Assembly (NCBI GenBank): GCA_009599575.1 | Contig: VWND01000034.1 | Span: 62,001-126,000 of the forward strand | Direction: 5' to 3' | DNA: 64,000 nucleotides | Origin: Blumeriella jaapii | Taxonomy: Eukaryota > Ascomycota > Leotiomycetes > Helotiales > Drepanopezizaceae | Shown: positions 46,431 through 57,010 of the stretch, in pieces | Position numbering within the stretch: position 1 is the stretch's first letter | Layout of the letters: every line of letters starts with the position of its first letter | The notes under the pieces: model-generated | Databases searched by the model: none | Seen by the model: the letters and a program-made list of their open reading frames with translations, nothing else | What the model was told of the DNA's origin: nothing | Position numbers and translations under genes: made by a program

Positions 46431-47480
46431 CGCTAACGTTAAAATCGATCGCGCGGCGAGATTTATTCGCATTTTTTTTTATTTTGTCGTAAGCTTATTA
46501 AAAATGCGATTTAGCGAAGTTTCAAACGTCGTAATAACGGCGAGCGTACGCACGAGCTTCGTTTGCGTTTAGTTTATATAAAAAATTGAAATAAAAAAAA
46601 TTATCGAGCTTTCAGTTTCAATTGGTATAAGAAATATAATCGTATACAATTTCAAAAAGTGAAAAGCCATCTAGACTTTCGTAAAAAAAGACTATTTAAG
46701 CGAAATCTATTATTAAAAAAAATTCGCTTTAATCGTTTTAATAAAAGTTTACGAAAGGTCGAAAGCGTTTTTGCAGATATTAATTGTAAATTTCGGTCTG
46801 ATCGTCGGTTTTAAAATAAACGGCTATCGAAAGCTTTAATTGCGTATCGAATATTTTATTTAATTCAGACCAAAAAATAAATTAATACTAAAGGCTACGA
46901 TCGCTAATAATACTTTTTGAAAAGTTAAAAAACTTATATACGTGGAATATATACAATTTGGCAAAGCTTCGAACGTCGATATTTTTGTAACAAAAAATTA
47001 AAATAATTTGCTTAAAAAAGCGATTTATTATTACGAACACGTTATCAAAATCGTATTTATTTTTGTTAAAATTGCAAAAGTTTATTATAAGATGCTTTTA
47101 AAAATAATTAAAAACAGGAAAAAGCTGAAAAAAGCCGAAGCGTTTATTTTTTAAAACAAAACTCTTTCGATAAACCTAGCAATTGCGATAATATTATTTT
47201 ACGAAAACTGTTATATTTCGCTAATAATATTAATCCGAAAGCAATTACGTAGTTTTGCGAGCGCTGGAATAAGCGGTAAAAATCTGGTCGTGCATTTTTT
47301 GTACAAAAGCCAAACGAAAATAATCGACGTCTAATATTATTAAGCGACCGTAATATAGCAGCAAATCGCGTTTAAATATATACGAAATATTATTATAATC
47401 GTTTTTTTTCGTAGCGTTTCGTATAGCTTTTTTTCGAAAAGCTATCAGGCTGCTAGCTGTGCGATTAGCGTGAAAAATTT
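46431..47480 (-). pseudogene. E2 integrase
   Basis: It is collinear with E1 28741-29890. Zinc-binding and core regions are present by alignment, with numerous TAA/TAG codons. No intact D-D-E triad can be shown. Confidence 0.72.
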
Positions 47481-48100
47481 AATTAACGATACGAAGTGCG
47501 GAAAAAAAATTAGCTATTTTAACGATAAAAACAATTATTTCGGAAACCGTAAAAAATCGAAGTTTTTTAGTTAAAAAGCGGTAATTAATTTGATTTGCTC
47601 GGAAAAGAATTTGCAGACGCTAAATGCGTTTAAGAAAGTTTTGGCGGTCGAATTCGTTTATACGACGTATTAATGCGTTAGCCAAAAAGTTGTGTTTATT
47701 TGATTTGTACGTAATAAAAAAATTGTAATCGGCGAAAAGCTCGGTTTAGCGTGTTTATCGAGCGTTTAAAAATTTGAAAATTATAAAATATTTTAAAATT
47801 TTATAATTAATAATTATTTTTATTTAATAAACCGAGCCAGCTAGTTTAATACGAAAATTGCTTAAAAATTTTACGATTGCGAGCATTTTTTTATTATATA
47901 CGACGTAGTTTAGCTTTGCGAAAGCTATAGTTTTGCTAAAATAAACGATTGAAAGCTAATCGTTATTATGGAATTGCGAAAGCATAAAAGCTACTACGCC
48001 GTCGGAAGCGTCAGTTTCTAATATATAAGAAAAATCTTGCTTATAATATTATAAAACTGATGCTATAATAAAAGCTAATGTAAAAAGGTCGAAACTTTTC
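47481..48100 (-). pseudogene. E2 RNase H
   Basis: Aligned with E1 about 28120-28740. The minus strand shows S-D-G-V-V-A-F-M-L-S-type sequence near 47990 (family T-D-A-S-D-G-V-V-A-G-V-L-S). Inactive through stops. Confidence 0.72.
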
Positions 48101-49019
48101 TAATATTTAAAAATAAAATTGTAAACGTTAGCTTTGGTTAAATAAATCAAAAGTTTTGCAATTATATCGTAGTTTCGAATAAAACGTCGGTAAAAGTTAC
48201 AAAAACCAAAAAAGTTTTATATACTTTTTATAATAGTAAAAAGCTTTTAATAAGCGATTACGGAAATCTTTTTTCAATTTATTTTTAAGCTTTTAATCGA
48301 AATAATAAAACTTAGATAGCGGATCCGAATAACGTTAAATTTAGATTTTCGAATATCGGCTTATAATTCAGCGTCAGCGAGCTTTTGAAGCATTTTACGA
48401 ACGTATATAACGTATTTTAAAAAATCGGACGAATAAATAATAATATCGTTCAGATATATAATAAAAAAATCGTTTAAATAATCGAAAAAAACGTCGTTTA
48501 TATAGCGTTGATAAATTACGGATTTATTAATAAAGCCAAAAAGTAGCATTTTACATTTATAAACGCCGTAACGCGTACGAAACGTCGTTAGTTCTTTATT
48601 AACGGAAAATACTCGAATTTTATAAAAAGTTTAACAAATATCGAATTTCGTAAAAATTCGCGCTTTCGAAAAACGAACAAAAGTTTTATCGATAAAAAAA
48701 AAGAATAGCGATTTTTACGAATAATATTATTAAAAGCTCGATAATCGATATAAAAACGCAGTAAACCGTCGGGTTTTTTAGCGAAAAGCATTGGAACAAC
48801 GAAAAAAGCGGTAGAAAGTTCGATAAAACTTTTGTCAAAATTATTTTGCAGATAGATTTTAATAATTTCGAGCTTTGAAATCGATATTTTATATAAAAAA
48901 ATGTATTTTAGCTTTTGTTCATTTATAATAAACTCGATTTTATAATCGTAGAACCGGTGAAAAGCTAGCTTATTATTAGCGGCTTTAAAAAACACGTGTT
49001 CGAGGTTTTTGTATTCCGA
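48101..49019 (-). pseudogene. E2 reverse transcriptase
   Basis: The open stretch 48588-48995 covers F-F-K-A-A-N-N-K-L-A to K-K-P-D-G-L-L-R-F-Y-I-D-Y-R and K-N-R-Y, then slips frame at an A/T run near 48690. The next piece (48361-48549) holds Y-Q-R-Y-I-N-D-V-F-F-D and the catalytic box as Y-L-N-D instead of Y-L-D-D, a G-to-A loss. Confidence 0.88.
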
Positions 49020-49959
49020 GAAAAAAAATTCGAAAAAAAATTTATTCGAAATTAGTTTTGCTAAGCTGATTAAAAAGGTCGAAATCGATATTTCGTTGGT
49101 TTTGAAACGTTCGAAAAAATTATAAAATTAAATCTTAAGAAAAGTGTTGTACGTAAAATCGTTTAATATTTTATCGATTTCGTATAAAAAAGTTGAAAAC
49201 ATTTTAATTGTTTTTTTTCTGAAAATCAGCTTAAAAGCGTGTGTAATAATTTGGCAAATGAAAATTGAATAAATAATAAATTAAAAGATTCGTTTTCGAA
49301 CTGGTCGTTTAAGAAATTCAAAAAATGGCTTGTTTGAATTATCGATTATATTAAACTAAAAGGCTATCGCGGCGAAAGCTTTTTTTCGGTTTTTGGTATA
49401 ACTGTTTTTCGTAAAACGAAAAAGCTGTTTTAACGAAAAAAAAAAAAAAAAAAAAAAAAAACAATAAAAAAAGAATCGGCAGTCTGGAAAAATAGTATAA
49501 TTTTTTGTATTATTTTATTAGCGTCGCTATCGAAGTTAGCACCGCGAATAAAATTCGACTTTTTCACGCTTCGCATAACGTCGTAGATCTGCTATAATTA
49601 ATTAAAGTTTTTGTTACGTTTTACAGCGTCGTTTTAATAGCGAAATTAAATTTTTCGGAAATGCAAATAAAAAATTTTAATATAACGAATATAAAAAGTT
49701 GTGAAAAAATAAGATTTCGGTTAATAAAGTTTGCGTTTATTATAGTTTAATAAAATTTAATATTCGGCTAACCAAGCTTTTTTTAAAATTATATTATAAT
49801 TTCCGAGATTAATAATTAAAAAAAAAGTAAACGATTATATTCGGTTATTAATAATAAGATTGAAAAGCGTAAAATATATAATTAAATAGCCACGAGTTTT
49901 ATTATACTTTTTTATAAGAAAAAAAGCCGGGAAAAGTTAAATCAAAGGTTTAAAAAAAA
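49020..49959 (-). other. E2 PR-RT spacer
   Basis: It holds a 26-base A-tract (49436-49461) and the ninth palindromic unit (49517-49549). The reading frame is uncertain. In E1 the same spacer is where A1 inserted, 16 bp from the place of the palindromic unit. Confidence 0.6.
49517..49549 (-). repeat. 33-bp palindromic unit, copy 9 (E2 PR-RT spacer)
   Basis: Plus strand: left arm attagcgtcgct, core atcgaagtt, right arm agcaccgcgaat. Same length and arms as in family A, but in an unrelated element and in the inverse orientation relative to the pol gene. This shows that the unit is not simply a conserved piece of family A. Confidence 0.88.
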
Positions 49960-50149
49960 AAAAAAGAATTTAATCAGCGCCGAATCGATTAACGCATAAC
50001 CGTTCGTTTTAAAATCGGCGAGCGCTTTTATTTTATACGAAAGGCCATTTTTAATAAATATAACGGAAATTGTAAATAAATCGTTATTAAAAAACTTTCG
50101 AACGTTAAAATAACGCATATCGCGTAATACGCTTAAAAAAAAAGCTTTG
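49960..50149 (-). pseudogene. E2 protease
   Basis: The minus strand reads K-A-L-A-D-F-K-T-N-G-Y-A-L-I-D-S-A-L, like E3 (D-F-K-A-N-G-Y). The D-S-G-A site is lost in both copies by the same kind of change. Confidence 0.75.
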
Positions 50150-51763
50150 CTTAAGCCTAAGCGTTTTATCGATTAGCGGAAAAGCTTTTAACTTTTTTAT
50201 ATGCGTTTTGAAAATCGTTTGGAAAAAGATTTTCGTTTTTATTATTATTATCGAAAAGCGAATTTTCGGCCGGTTCGATTTCGTTTATATTTATCAGTTT
50301 AAAAAGGCTTTCAAATAAAACCGAAAGTCGGCTCGTAAAAAATCGTGCAAATTGGCTTTTCTGAATTTTTTAATATAAAATAAAAAACGAGCGTTGTCGT
50401 TGATTCGATCGAAAAAAAAAACGCTAAAAAAAACGTTTTGGCGTAAAAAAAAAGGAAAAATAGCAAAGGGCTGAAAAAGAATTTGTAAAATATTTAAACG
50501 ATTTTCGTACGTACGATTTGATTCGTAATACGCTTTGGTTAAGGATTTATTATTTTAATACATAAGAAATTTAATTAAAAAACGATTCGCGTATAAAATT
50601 CGTTTAGCCAATTAATTTTGTTTTTTTTAACGGACGGCGATAAGCTAATTTTTAAAAATCGTTATACGCGCTTATTCCAAATGCAACTTTTTTCGTAAAC
50701 GCTTTAGTATTTTATCGCGAAGAGCGTTTCGAAGCTGTTTGTCAATTCGTATTTAAGCGTTCGCTGCGAAAGTAAAAAATCGCAGATAAAATCGTTAAAA
50801 ATCGTCGTGCGTATTTATTATAAGCATTTTGAATTCGTTTTTGGCCTTTTGAACGTTTTAAAAATCGGCTAAGAAATCGGTAATTTTTTTTATTAATTTT
50901 TCGGGAAATATAAAATCGGAACGGTTTAAAATACGCGGGATAAGAAATTTTTTTGCTACGCTTTCGGTTTAATCGAATATATAATTTTTGCGAAATCGAT
51001 CGCTAGTGAAATAATCGTAATAAAATTCGAAGTTGTCGAAAATTCTAATTTTTTAATGGCGTGTTTTATAATTTTTATTATTATTTAATTTAAATTTAAG
51101 ATTCGAAACGCGCTTTATACGAATTAATCGAAAATCAGTAGATAAATGGAAATTATAGCGTTTAAAAAGCGCGCTAAAATTTTGGCCGTTATAAGAAAAT
51201 TCAAAAAAAGTTCGCGAAAAGCGTAAAAATTGATTTGCAGCGTTTGTTAATTGAAATAAAACGTTGCGAAAAAATAAAACAGCAAATTCGCGACTGGCAA
51301 AAGCATATTCGATAAATTTTATTAAACGCTTTAATTAAAAAGTTTGTCGCAGTCGTATAATTTCCAAAAGTTGTCGTTTACGCTTTTGCGTTTTTTTAAT
51401 TAATTTTGCAAAAGTTTCAACTAAACGCTTTTAGCGCTAGGCTGCAAAAAAAAATGGCAAGCGAAGTGGTTAGCGCTTTGCTTTTTTTTTGTTTTTTTTT
51501 CTTCGAGAAAAAAACTGTTTTTTAAAAGAAAAAGCTTTTAAAAGAAGCTGCTTTTTCGCTAATTGAAAAAAGGAAGGTTAAAATGTAATAGCAGAAGCTG
51601 GAAAGCTTTGCTAAAGAGGGGATTATTAAATAAAAGTTATTTTTCGCGAAATGCGGAAATAAGCCTTTTTACGACCGGTCGATCATTTTAATATAACTCG
51701 TAAAGAATTCGAAAGGAAAAATAGTTTACACCGTCGCTAGCGTAGAAAAAGAGTTGTTAATAA
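50150..51763 (-). pseudogene. E2 leader and gag
   Basis: It is collinear with E3 31486-33120, with the leader next to the 5' LTR (AACAACTC-type start) and gag downstream. It contains the remains of the inverted repeat seen at 31919. No intact frame over 60 codons. Confidence 0.65.
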
Positions 51764-52032
51764 TATAACGATTTAATTAGTCGAAAGGCTGGAAGATTAG
51801 TCAACTGGTCGCCGTGTTTATATAATATGAAAAACGAGCCTTTGATTTTGTAATAAAAATATTTATTTAAAATTAACAATTGCAAAAAGCAGAAGTTGCT
51901 AAAAGGAAAAAGCCTTATATATATAAATAGTTTTCACAATTGATAGGGAGACCCACCAGAAGACCAGGGAGCTTGCAGCTATACGTAGTTGCTGGGGTGA
52001 CACGAGAGGTGGCAAAAGAGTGAGTCGTCACA
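51764..52032 (-). repeat. E2 5' LTR
   Basis: 269 bp ending GAGTCGTCACA on the plus strand. It is the best preserved E LTR. Comparison with 45620-45888 shows almost only C/T and G/A differences. Confidence 0.93.
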
Positions 52033-52048
52033 GGTTTGATAATTAATA

Positions 52049-52234
52049 TGTCAAAGGGTGCGAACGAACAAAAGGTTCGTAGATGATTTGCATTGATTAC
52101 GAGGTTTCTAAATTAAAGGTGCCGCGAACTCTAAGATACAATATGTGCGGATAATCACGTGGTTCCGATGTCACGTGACAACAACGTGACTCTCGGATCA
52201 CGTGACCAACGAACTGATGTCCCATCCCCTCACA
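52049..52234 (-). repeat. D1 5' LTR
   Basis: 186 bp, TGTCAAAGGG...CCCCTCACA on the plus strand. It is GC-rich and little mutated. The 16 bp up to E2 (52033-52048) are the D1 leader, the same TATTAATTA as after the D2 LTR. The 98-codon and 71-codon open frames here are LTR sequence. Confidence 0.94.
52156..52204. promoter_or_regulatory. Three CACGTG boxes in D1 5' LTR
   Basis: CACGTG at 52156-52161, 52172-52177 and 52199-52204, with an AACGTG between. All are conserved in the 3' LTR, and the first-order spacing is the same. Confidence 0.42.
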
Positions 52235-52329
52235 ATTTTGCCGGTAGTAAGTGCCAGTGGTGTTTTGCCGGTGGTATTGAATTAAGGTTCGGGCACGGGC
52301 CATCTCGGCCATTAGGCCTCGCGCTAAGT

Positions 52330-52335
52330 CACGTG
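52330..52335. promoter_or_regulatory. CACGTG box in G1
   Basis: Context AAGTCACGTGACTC, upstream of a TATA-like stretch. The same box is in G2 at 60527-60532. Confidence 0.38.
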
Positions 52336-52467
52336 ACTCATAAGCGCAACCTATTATATATAAAATTCGCGACCCCGAGCATTTTAGCTCGGTGTTTTTT
52401 TTTTTTTTTTATATACGTACCTTTTGATTTATATTATTTTTTTAATTATTTTTAAGCTAGCTATAAT

Positions 52468-52875
52468 ATGAAAAAAAACCAAACAACTTTCGCTAAAAAG
52501 CTTTGTATTTACGGTTAAAAATTCGATCTGCTTTTGCAATTCGAATTTTTTCCAGGCCGCCCGTACCGACGTTTATTTATCGGTGCTTTAATTAAAACTT
52601 TTTTTTATTAATTTTGTTTTTAAAAAAAGCTGGAATTTTTTTTTTATTAATTCGATCTGCTTTTGCAATTCGAACGATCTTTTAATATATTTTATGCTTT
52701 TTCTTTAATTCGACGCGGCATCCGAAAACGAACGCAATCCGTACGATTCGGCTTCGAATTAGCATTTTTATTTTCTGCTTTTGCTTTTAGCGCTTTCGAA
52801 TTTTTATTCGTTTTAAGTTTTTTCGACGATTCCGGCAGCGAATTTTTATTCTACGATTTTTTTGCTGAATTATAA
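52468..52875 (+). pseudogene. G1 putative first ORF
   Basis: The frame begins at ATG 52468, some 110 bp after a TATA-like sequence, and passes four TAA/TAG codons before its last open piece (52663-52875). It is Phe/Arg-rich and contains two copies of F-D-L-L-L-Q-F-E about 40 residues apart, then R-R-G-I-R-K-R-T-Q-S-V-R. G2 shows the same frame (from about 60663) and extends it beyond 63355. It might be gag. No known domain is recognised. Confidence 0.45.
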
Positions 52876-53006
52876 TTATTTGCAACTAATTTATTTGCTA
52901 AGCCTTTTCGTTTTATTATCGAACTTAAAATCGAATTATACGACGTTGATATTTTAGTATTTTTAAACCGACGAATACTTTTAAACCGATTGCTTAGCAT
53001 ATTTAT

Positions 53007-53074
53007 TGTTACGATCCTGCCAGTGGTATAGTTGCCAGTGGTATAGTTGCCAGTGGTATAGGTGCCAGTGGTAT
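53007..53074 (+). mobile_element. G2, first part (before H insertion)
   Basis: It starts TGTTACGATCC like G1 and runs into a 15-bp tandem repeat. It follows directly on G1 sequence that in G2 would continue (about 63552), so G2 looks inserted into G1. H is inserted after GGTAT and G2 resumes at 60430. Confidence 0.82.
53018..53074 (+). repeat. 15-bp minisatellite of G2, left part
   Basis: Almost four units of TGCCAGTGGTATAGT/G. The array continues at 60425-60477 after the H insertion, giving about seven units in all. G1 has a degenerate array of about four units (39811-39825 and 52240-52279). Confidence 0.9.
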
Positions 53075-53487
53075 TGTCAGGAACCAATATCACGTGTATG
53101 AGTCAGGTGATCCGCCAAAACCTTCTGCCTTTTATTAATCCTCGAATAATATTTTCTGCGGATAGACCGTAGGAGCCGGATAGTATTATAAAAGCTGAAA
53201 ATAATATTTAGATAAAACATTTTATAGGAATAATTGCTAAGAAATCAGTTATTAAGGTTATATTAAAAAGAATTAAAAAAAGGTCGGGATAAAGGCTGGA
53301 AAACATATTAAATAAGATTCGTTTGGTTTTTTGGGAAATATTTTTCTCGAAGGCTCCATCCCTCCTTTTGTACTTATACACGCTTTTTATTAAAAATGTA
53401 AAAAATAAAAATCAGTCTGACTATCGACTTAATTTTATCTGAGTTTTATTATTTGAATTAGTGTTTCCTTGCTTTTTAATTTTTACA
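53075..53487 (+). repeat. H 5' LTR
   Basis: 413 bp, TGTCAGGAACC...TTTTTACA, with a CACGTG box at 53091-53096. Confidence 0.93.
53091..53096. promoter_or_regulatory. CACGTG box in H LTR
   Basis: Context TATCACGTGTAT. It is preserved at 60029-60034 in the 3' LTR although that LTR is strongly mutated. Confidence 0.35.
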
Positions 53488-55130
53488 TTTTGATTTTTTT
53501 ATTTACCGGAACGGCAATTCGATATTATTAAAACAATTTTCTATTATATTATTATATTTATATCGTTATTATCGATATTATAGCTTTTCGCATTCGCAGC
53601 GAACAGGCATTTCCAGCTATTTAAAAAGACTCAGCATTTTCGGCTGCTTAAAAAAATTCCGTACTATCGTTTCTTTTGACGTTACCAGCCTTATCAAAGG
53701 TCGAAAATACTTTATTATTAAAGCGCGACGATTTTTTAATTTTTTTTATCGAAAAAATTATTAAAAAAGGCCACGCTTAAAGCGATTCGAAAGGACTTTT
53801 TACCGAAACTTTGATTTATTTGGCTAATAAACGAATCCGCGCCGAATAAAAAAAAAACGATAAACGTAAAAAAGTAAAAAAAATACGAGCTAAAATAAAG
53901 CAGAAAAAAACTGAAAAAAAGATTTACGAAACAATTAAAAAATTCGAAAAAACTAAAAAACGCCGAAACGAATTTCGAAAAAAAATTAAATAATTTTAAT
54001 AAAAACTTAACGTTTTCGAAAATATCGAAAAAAAAAATTTTATACTTTTTAACACCGTTCTAATTGAAAAAAAACAGAAAATAATTTAAGCCGGCGATTA
54101 TTATAAAGTATTTTCGAAATATTACGATAATAATATTTATTAAAAACGACCTAGCATTTTTTTTGAATATATTATACCTTTTGTAAAAAACACAGCGAAT
54201 TCGAGCCGAAAAACATTAAAAATAAAAGATTTTTTAATATATCGAAGAAAAAATACTAAAAAAGCTTAATTTTTTATTCGGCGTGCAGAACGAAATTTCC
54301 GCCAGAATAAAAAAGTAATATTTTGTATTAATTAAAAAAAAATTAACGCTTATGTTTTAATTTTCGACGATAAAATAAAAAAAAAATAAATCGGATACGA
54401 ACGACGTTTTACGAATATTCGAATTATATAAAACGATTTTAAAAAATGGATATTAGACTTTTTAATAAATACGGAAAATCGAAAAATTGCGGCTTCGAAT
54501 TTATACGATAAAACGAAATAAAAAAAATATAAATCAATTAACGATTTCGTTGCTTATTTAAATAATTTCGAACAACAGTTGTAAATAACAGACGATGCGA
54601 CTAAAAAAAAAATGCTTTTCGTAAAACTCCGATTTATTTTTCGAAAAAAAATTATTAAACGAAGCAATATCGCAGTTATAAATTCGTACGAAAAATTAAT
54701 ATTAATCGCTCGTCGTATCGAAAATGCTAATAAAATTATTAACGACGAAACGAAAAATAATAAACGACGAAACGAGCGTAAAAAAAAAAAAAAAAAAAAG
54801 ATTTATATTTACGATTAAAGCTTAAAAGCTAAAACAAATATATACCGTTTTCGATTCGAAAATACGTTATAAAAAAAAAAACGAAAGCGAAAAAACGATA
54901 ATTTTAATAAAATCTTTTGAAATCCTAGAATTTTTAACGATTTTTTTTATTTTTCGAAATACAGTCGCTGCTAAAAGAAAAAGCATCGTATAACTAATTG
55001 TTTAAAAGTCGAATATTATAAATGCAACAAAAAAAAATATATAATTTTAAACTGCTCCGAAGCTAATAAATTTAAAAATTCGGAAAAAGCTTTCGTTCGA
55101 TTTTAATTTCGTCGCTGCTAATAAAATCGA
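53488..55130 (+). pseudogene. H leader and gag
   Basis: After about 150 bp of leader, a Lys/Glu/Arg-rich protein can be followed through stops. The open stretch 54612-54818 reads L-I-L-I-A-R-R-I-E-N-A-N, typical of late gag, followed by a poly-Lys run. At about 54990-55050 N-C-L-K-V-E-Y-Y-K-C-N-K-K-K-Y-I-I-L-N-C resembles a C-x2-C-x4-H-x4-C knuckle with the His changed to Tyr. Confidence 0.72.
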
Positions 55131-55640
55131 ACGAAAAAAAAAAACAAAAAATAATAATTTCAGTCGAAATTAAAAAAGTTAAAAGCGAAATTCGTACGAA
55201 ACGAGCTTTTATCGATTGCGGCGCGAAAAAAAACTGCGTAATTTAAAAATTATTAATTAAATATAAATAAAAACTAATTTAAAAACGTATTGATTTATTT
55301 ACGGTTGAAAAAAAAGAAATAATTATTTACGACACGCATACGCAATTTATTCGCGCTATTAATAATTATAAAATAATTAAAAAAATATAAAGCGATTTCG
55401 TAGCTTGCGATATAAATATTTTAAAAGTTTTATTTATTTTAAGATTTTTTTGATTACGAAATATCGATCCCGTTATAAGCTTTCGAATTAAATCGTAGCG
55501 ATACTTAATCGAACGCTTATAATTTAATTTCGTTATAATTAAACGTTTTAAAAAGAAATTTAAAAAAAAACAAACGTTTTGTATCGTTTTAAAAAAAGCT
55601 ACTGAAAAACAGCATTAATTATTTTTTAAATACGACGATT
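55131..55640 (+). pseudogene. H retropepsin-like protease
   Basis: Near 55205 the frame reads R-A-F-I-D-C-G-A-K-K-N-C-V, with D-C-G-A at the place of D-S-G-A. D, G and A are kept. The following F-T-V-E-K-K-E strand agrees with gypsy proteases. Stops occur on both sides. Confidence 0.72.
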
Positions 55641-56520
55641 ACGCCGACGTGTTTAACGATACCGCCGCGGTTATTTTAGCTTTTTATTATTTTATAAAAT
55701 ATCGAATAAATTTCGCGAAAATTTTTTTTTTTTTTTAAAAATTAGTTTATTTTTTGTCGGAATCTGAATTTACCGAATTGCGCGAATATTTCGATTCGAG
55801 CTTAAAAAAAAGCTGAATAAAAAAATCTATTAGCCCTGCCGGCGCATCGGTAATATTTATACCGAAAAAAAACGGAAATTTACGATTATGCGTCGATTAT
55901 AAAAATCTAAACGCAGTTACGATTAAAAATCGAATTTTTTTATTTTTTATAAGCGAAACTTTGAATCGTTCAAAAAAAGTTAAAATATTTATTAAACTAG
56001 ATTTTATTTAGGCGTATTACCGTTTTCGAATAAAAAAAGGAAATAAATGGAAAACTGCGTTTCGCATTCGTTACGAACATTTCGAATACTGCGTATTATC
56101 TTTCGGCCTTTCGAACGCATTAGCAATCTTTTAAGCGTATATTAATTAAGCTTTAGTCGATTTAATAAATATTACGTATATAATTTATTTCGACGATATT
56201 TTAATATTTTTCGAAAATTCCGACGATTATATAAACGCGGTAAAAAAAATTCTCGAAAAACTTTGTATTAATAAATTTTACGAAAATCTGAAAAAATATG
56301 CTTTCGATACGAATACGATTGAGTTTCTAAGCTTCGTCGTTACTTTTACGAAAATTAAAATGGACCTAGGAAAAATAAATAATATTCGGAAATTGCTTTT
56401 TTTTATTACGTAGCGAAATATTTAAATATTTTTAAATTTTATTAATTTTTACAAACGTTTTATTAAAAATTACGCTAAGCTTTGCCGATTTATTACAAAT
56501 TTTTTAAAAAGAATACAACG
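55641..56520 (+). pseudogene. H reverse transcriptase
   Basis: With stops ignored it reads [47 protein letters not shown] and, near 56190, Y-F-D-D-I-L-I-F. The catalytic F/Y-x-D-D is intact here, unlike in E. Only a handful of TAA/TAG codons interrupt it, so it is one of the best readable RTs in the window. Confidence 0.9.
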
Positions 56521-57010
56521 AAGAAAAATATCGGACCCTTTTCGTTTTTTATTCGAAGCGAAAATCGTTTTCATTTTTAAAAAAAAAGTTTTGCCGAGCA
56601 CCGATTCTACGCTATTTCGATTTTCGATTAAAAATTCAAATCGAAACAAACGCTTCGAAATTCGTTATAAGCGGAATATTATTTTTATTATTCGAAAAAA
56701 ATACGAAAACACGTTGGCATTTTATCGCATATTATTCGAAAAAACTTTCTTTTATAAAACAAAAATACAAAATTCACGACGCTAAACTAATAGCTATAAT
56801 TTACGCTTTTAAATAATAAAATTAATATTTACGTAGCGCTTCCGACGTTATTATTATGCGTACAAATTATTATAATCTGAAATACTTTTTTACGAAAAAA
56901 CGTTTAAACGAACGCTAAGCGAAATAGGCCGACGAGCTAGCTAAATACGATTTTGCAATCGAATATAAAACAAAAGTTTTTAATCCGGCGAATAGTTTTT
57001 CCCGCCGGCC
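56521..57010 (+). pseudogene. H RNase H
   Basis: Near 56630-56780 the frame gives I-E-T-N-A-S-K-F-V-I (family I-E-T-D-A-S), R-W-H-F-I-A-Y-Y-S-K-K-L-S and Y-K-I-H-D-A-K-L. The first catalytic Asp is changed to Asn. The open frame 56591-56785 is in another frame and is a shadow. Confidence 0.82.

Larger units (their letters stand above)
45620..52032 (-). mobile_element. Full-length chromovirus-type Ty3/gypsy element E2
   Basis: 6,413 bp with 269-bp LTRs at both ends and a perfect target duplication GGTTT (45615-45619 and 52033-52037). The minus-strand order is gag, protease, RT, RNase H, integrase, chromodomain-type end. It is the only complete E copy in the window and the guide for E1, E3 and E4. 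It carries a palindromic unit between protease and RT. Confidence 0.96.
39826..52234 (-). mobile_element. Ty3/gypsy element D1, inserted in G1 and split by E2
   Basis: Two 186-bp LTRs (39826-40011 and 52049-52234) and a perfect target duplication ATTTT (39821-39825 and 52235-52239) delimit it. The minus-strand order is gag, protease, RT, RNase H, integrase. Net of E2 its length is about 6.0 kb. E2 sits between the 5' leader and gag with its own GGTTT duplication. D2 at 60989 is a relative that helps read gag and protease. Confidence 0.95.
52240..53006 (+). mobile_element. G1, main part (unclassified element)
   Basis: It continues G1 after D1. It contains minisatellite units (to 52279), a CACGTG box (52330), a TATATATAAA segment near 52356, a T-run of about 18 and then a long frame starting at ATG 52468. 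That frame is open but for a few stops to 52875 (M-K-K-N-Q-T-T-F-A-K-K) and has a duplicated F-D-L-L-L-Q-F-E segment. It resembles a promoter-leader followed by a gag-like protein, but the family is not recognised. G2 begins immediately after, at 53007. Confidence 0.65.

Noticed and set aside
52097..52455. Open frames of 71 and 98 codons around the D1 5' LTR and G1, and the similar 60386-60667 frame
   Set aside because: They cross LTR borders, target duplications or the minisatellite (Thr/Gly or Gly/Ala/Ser repeats are the translated 15-bp array). Not protein genes.
53018..53074. Regular short direct repeats suggesting a CRISPR-like array
   Set aside because: Units are head to tail with no spacers, in a eukaryotic retroelement context; it is a minisatellite.
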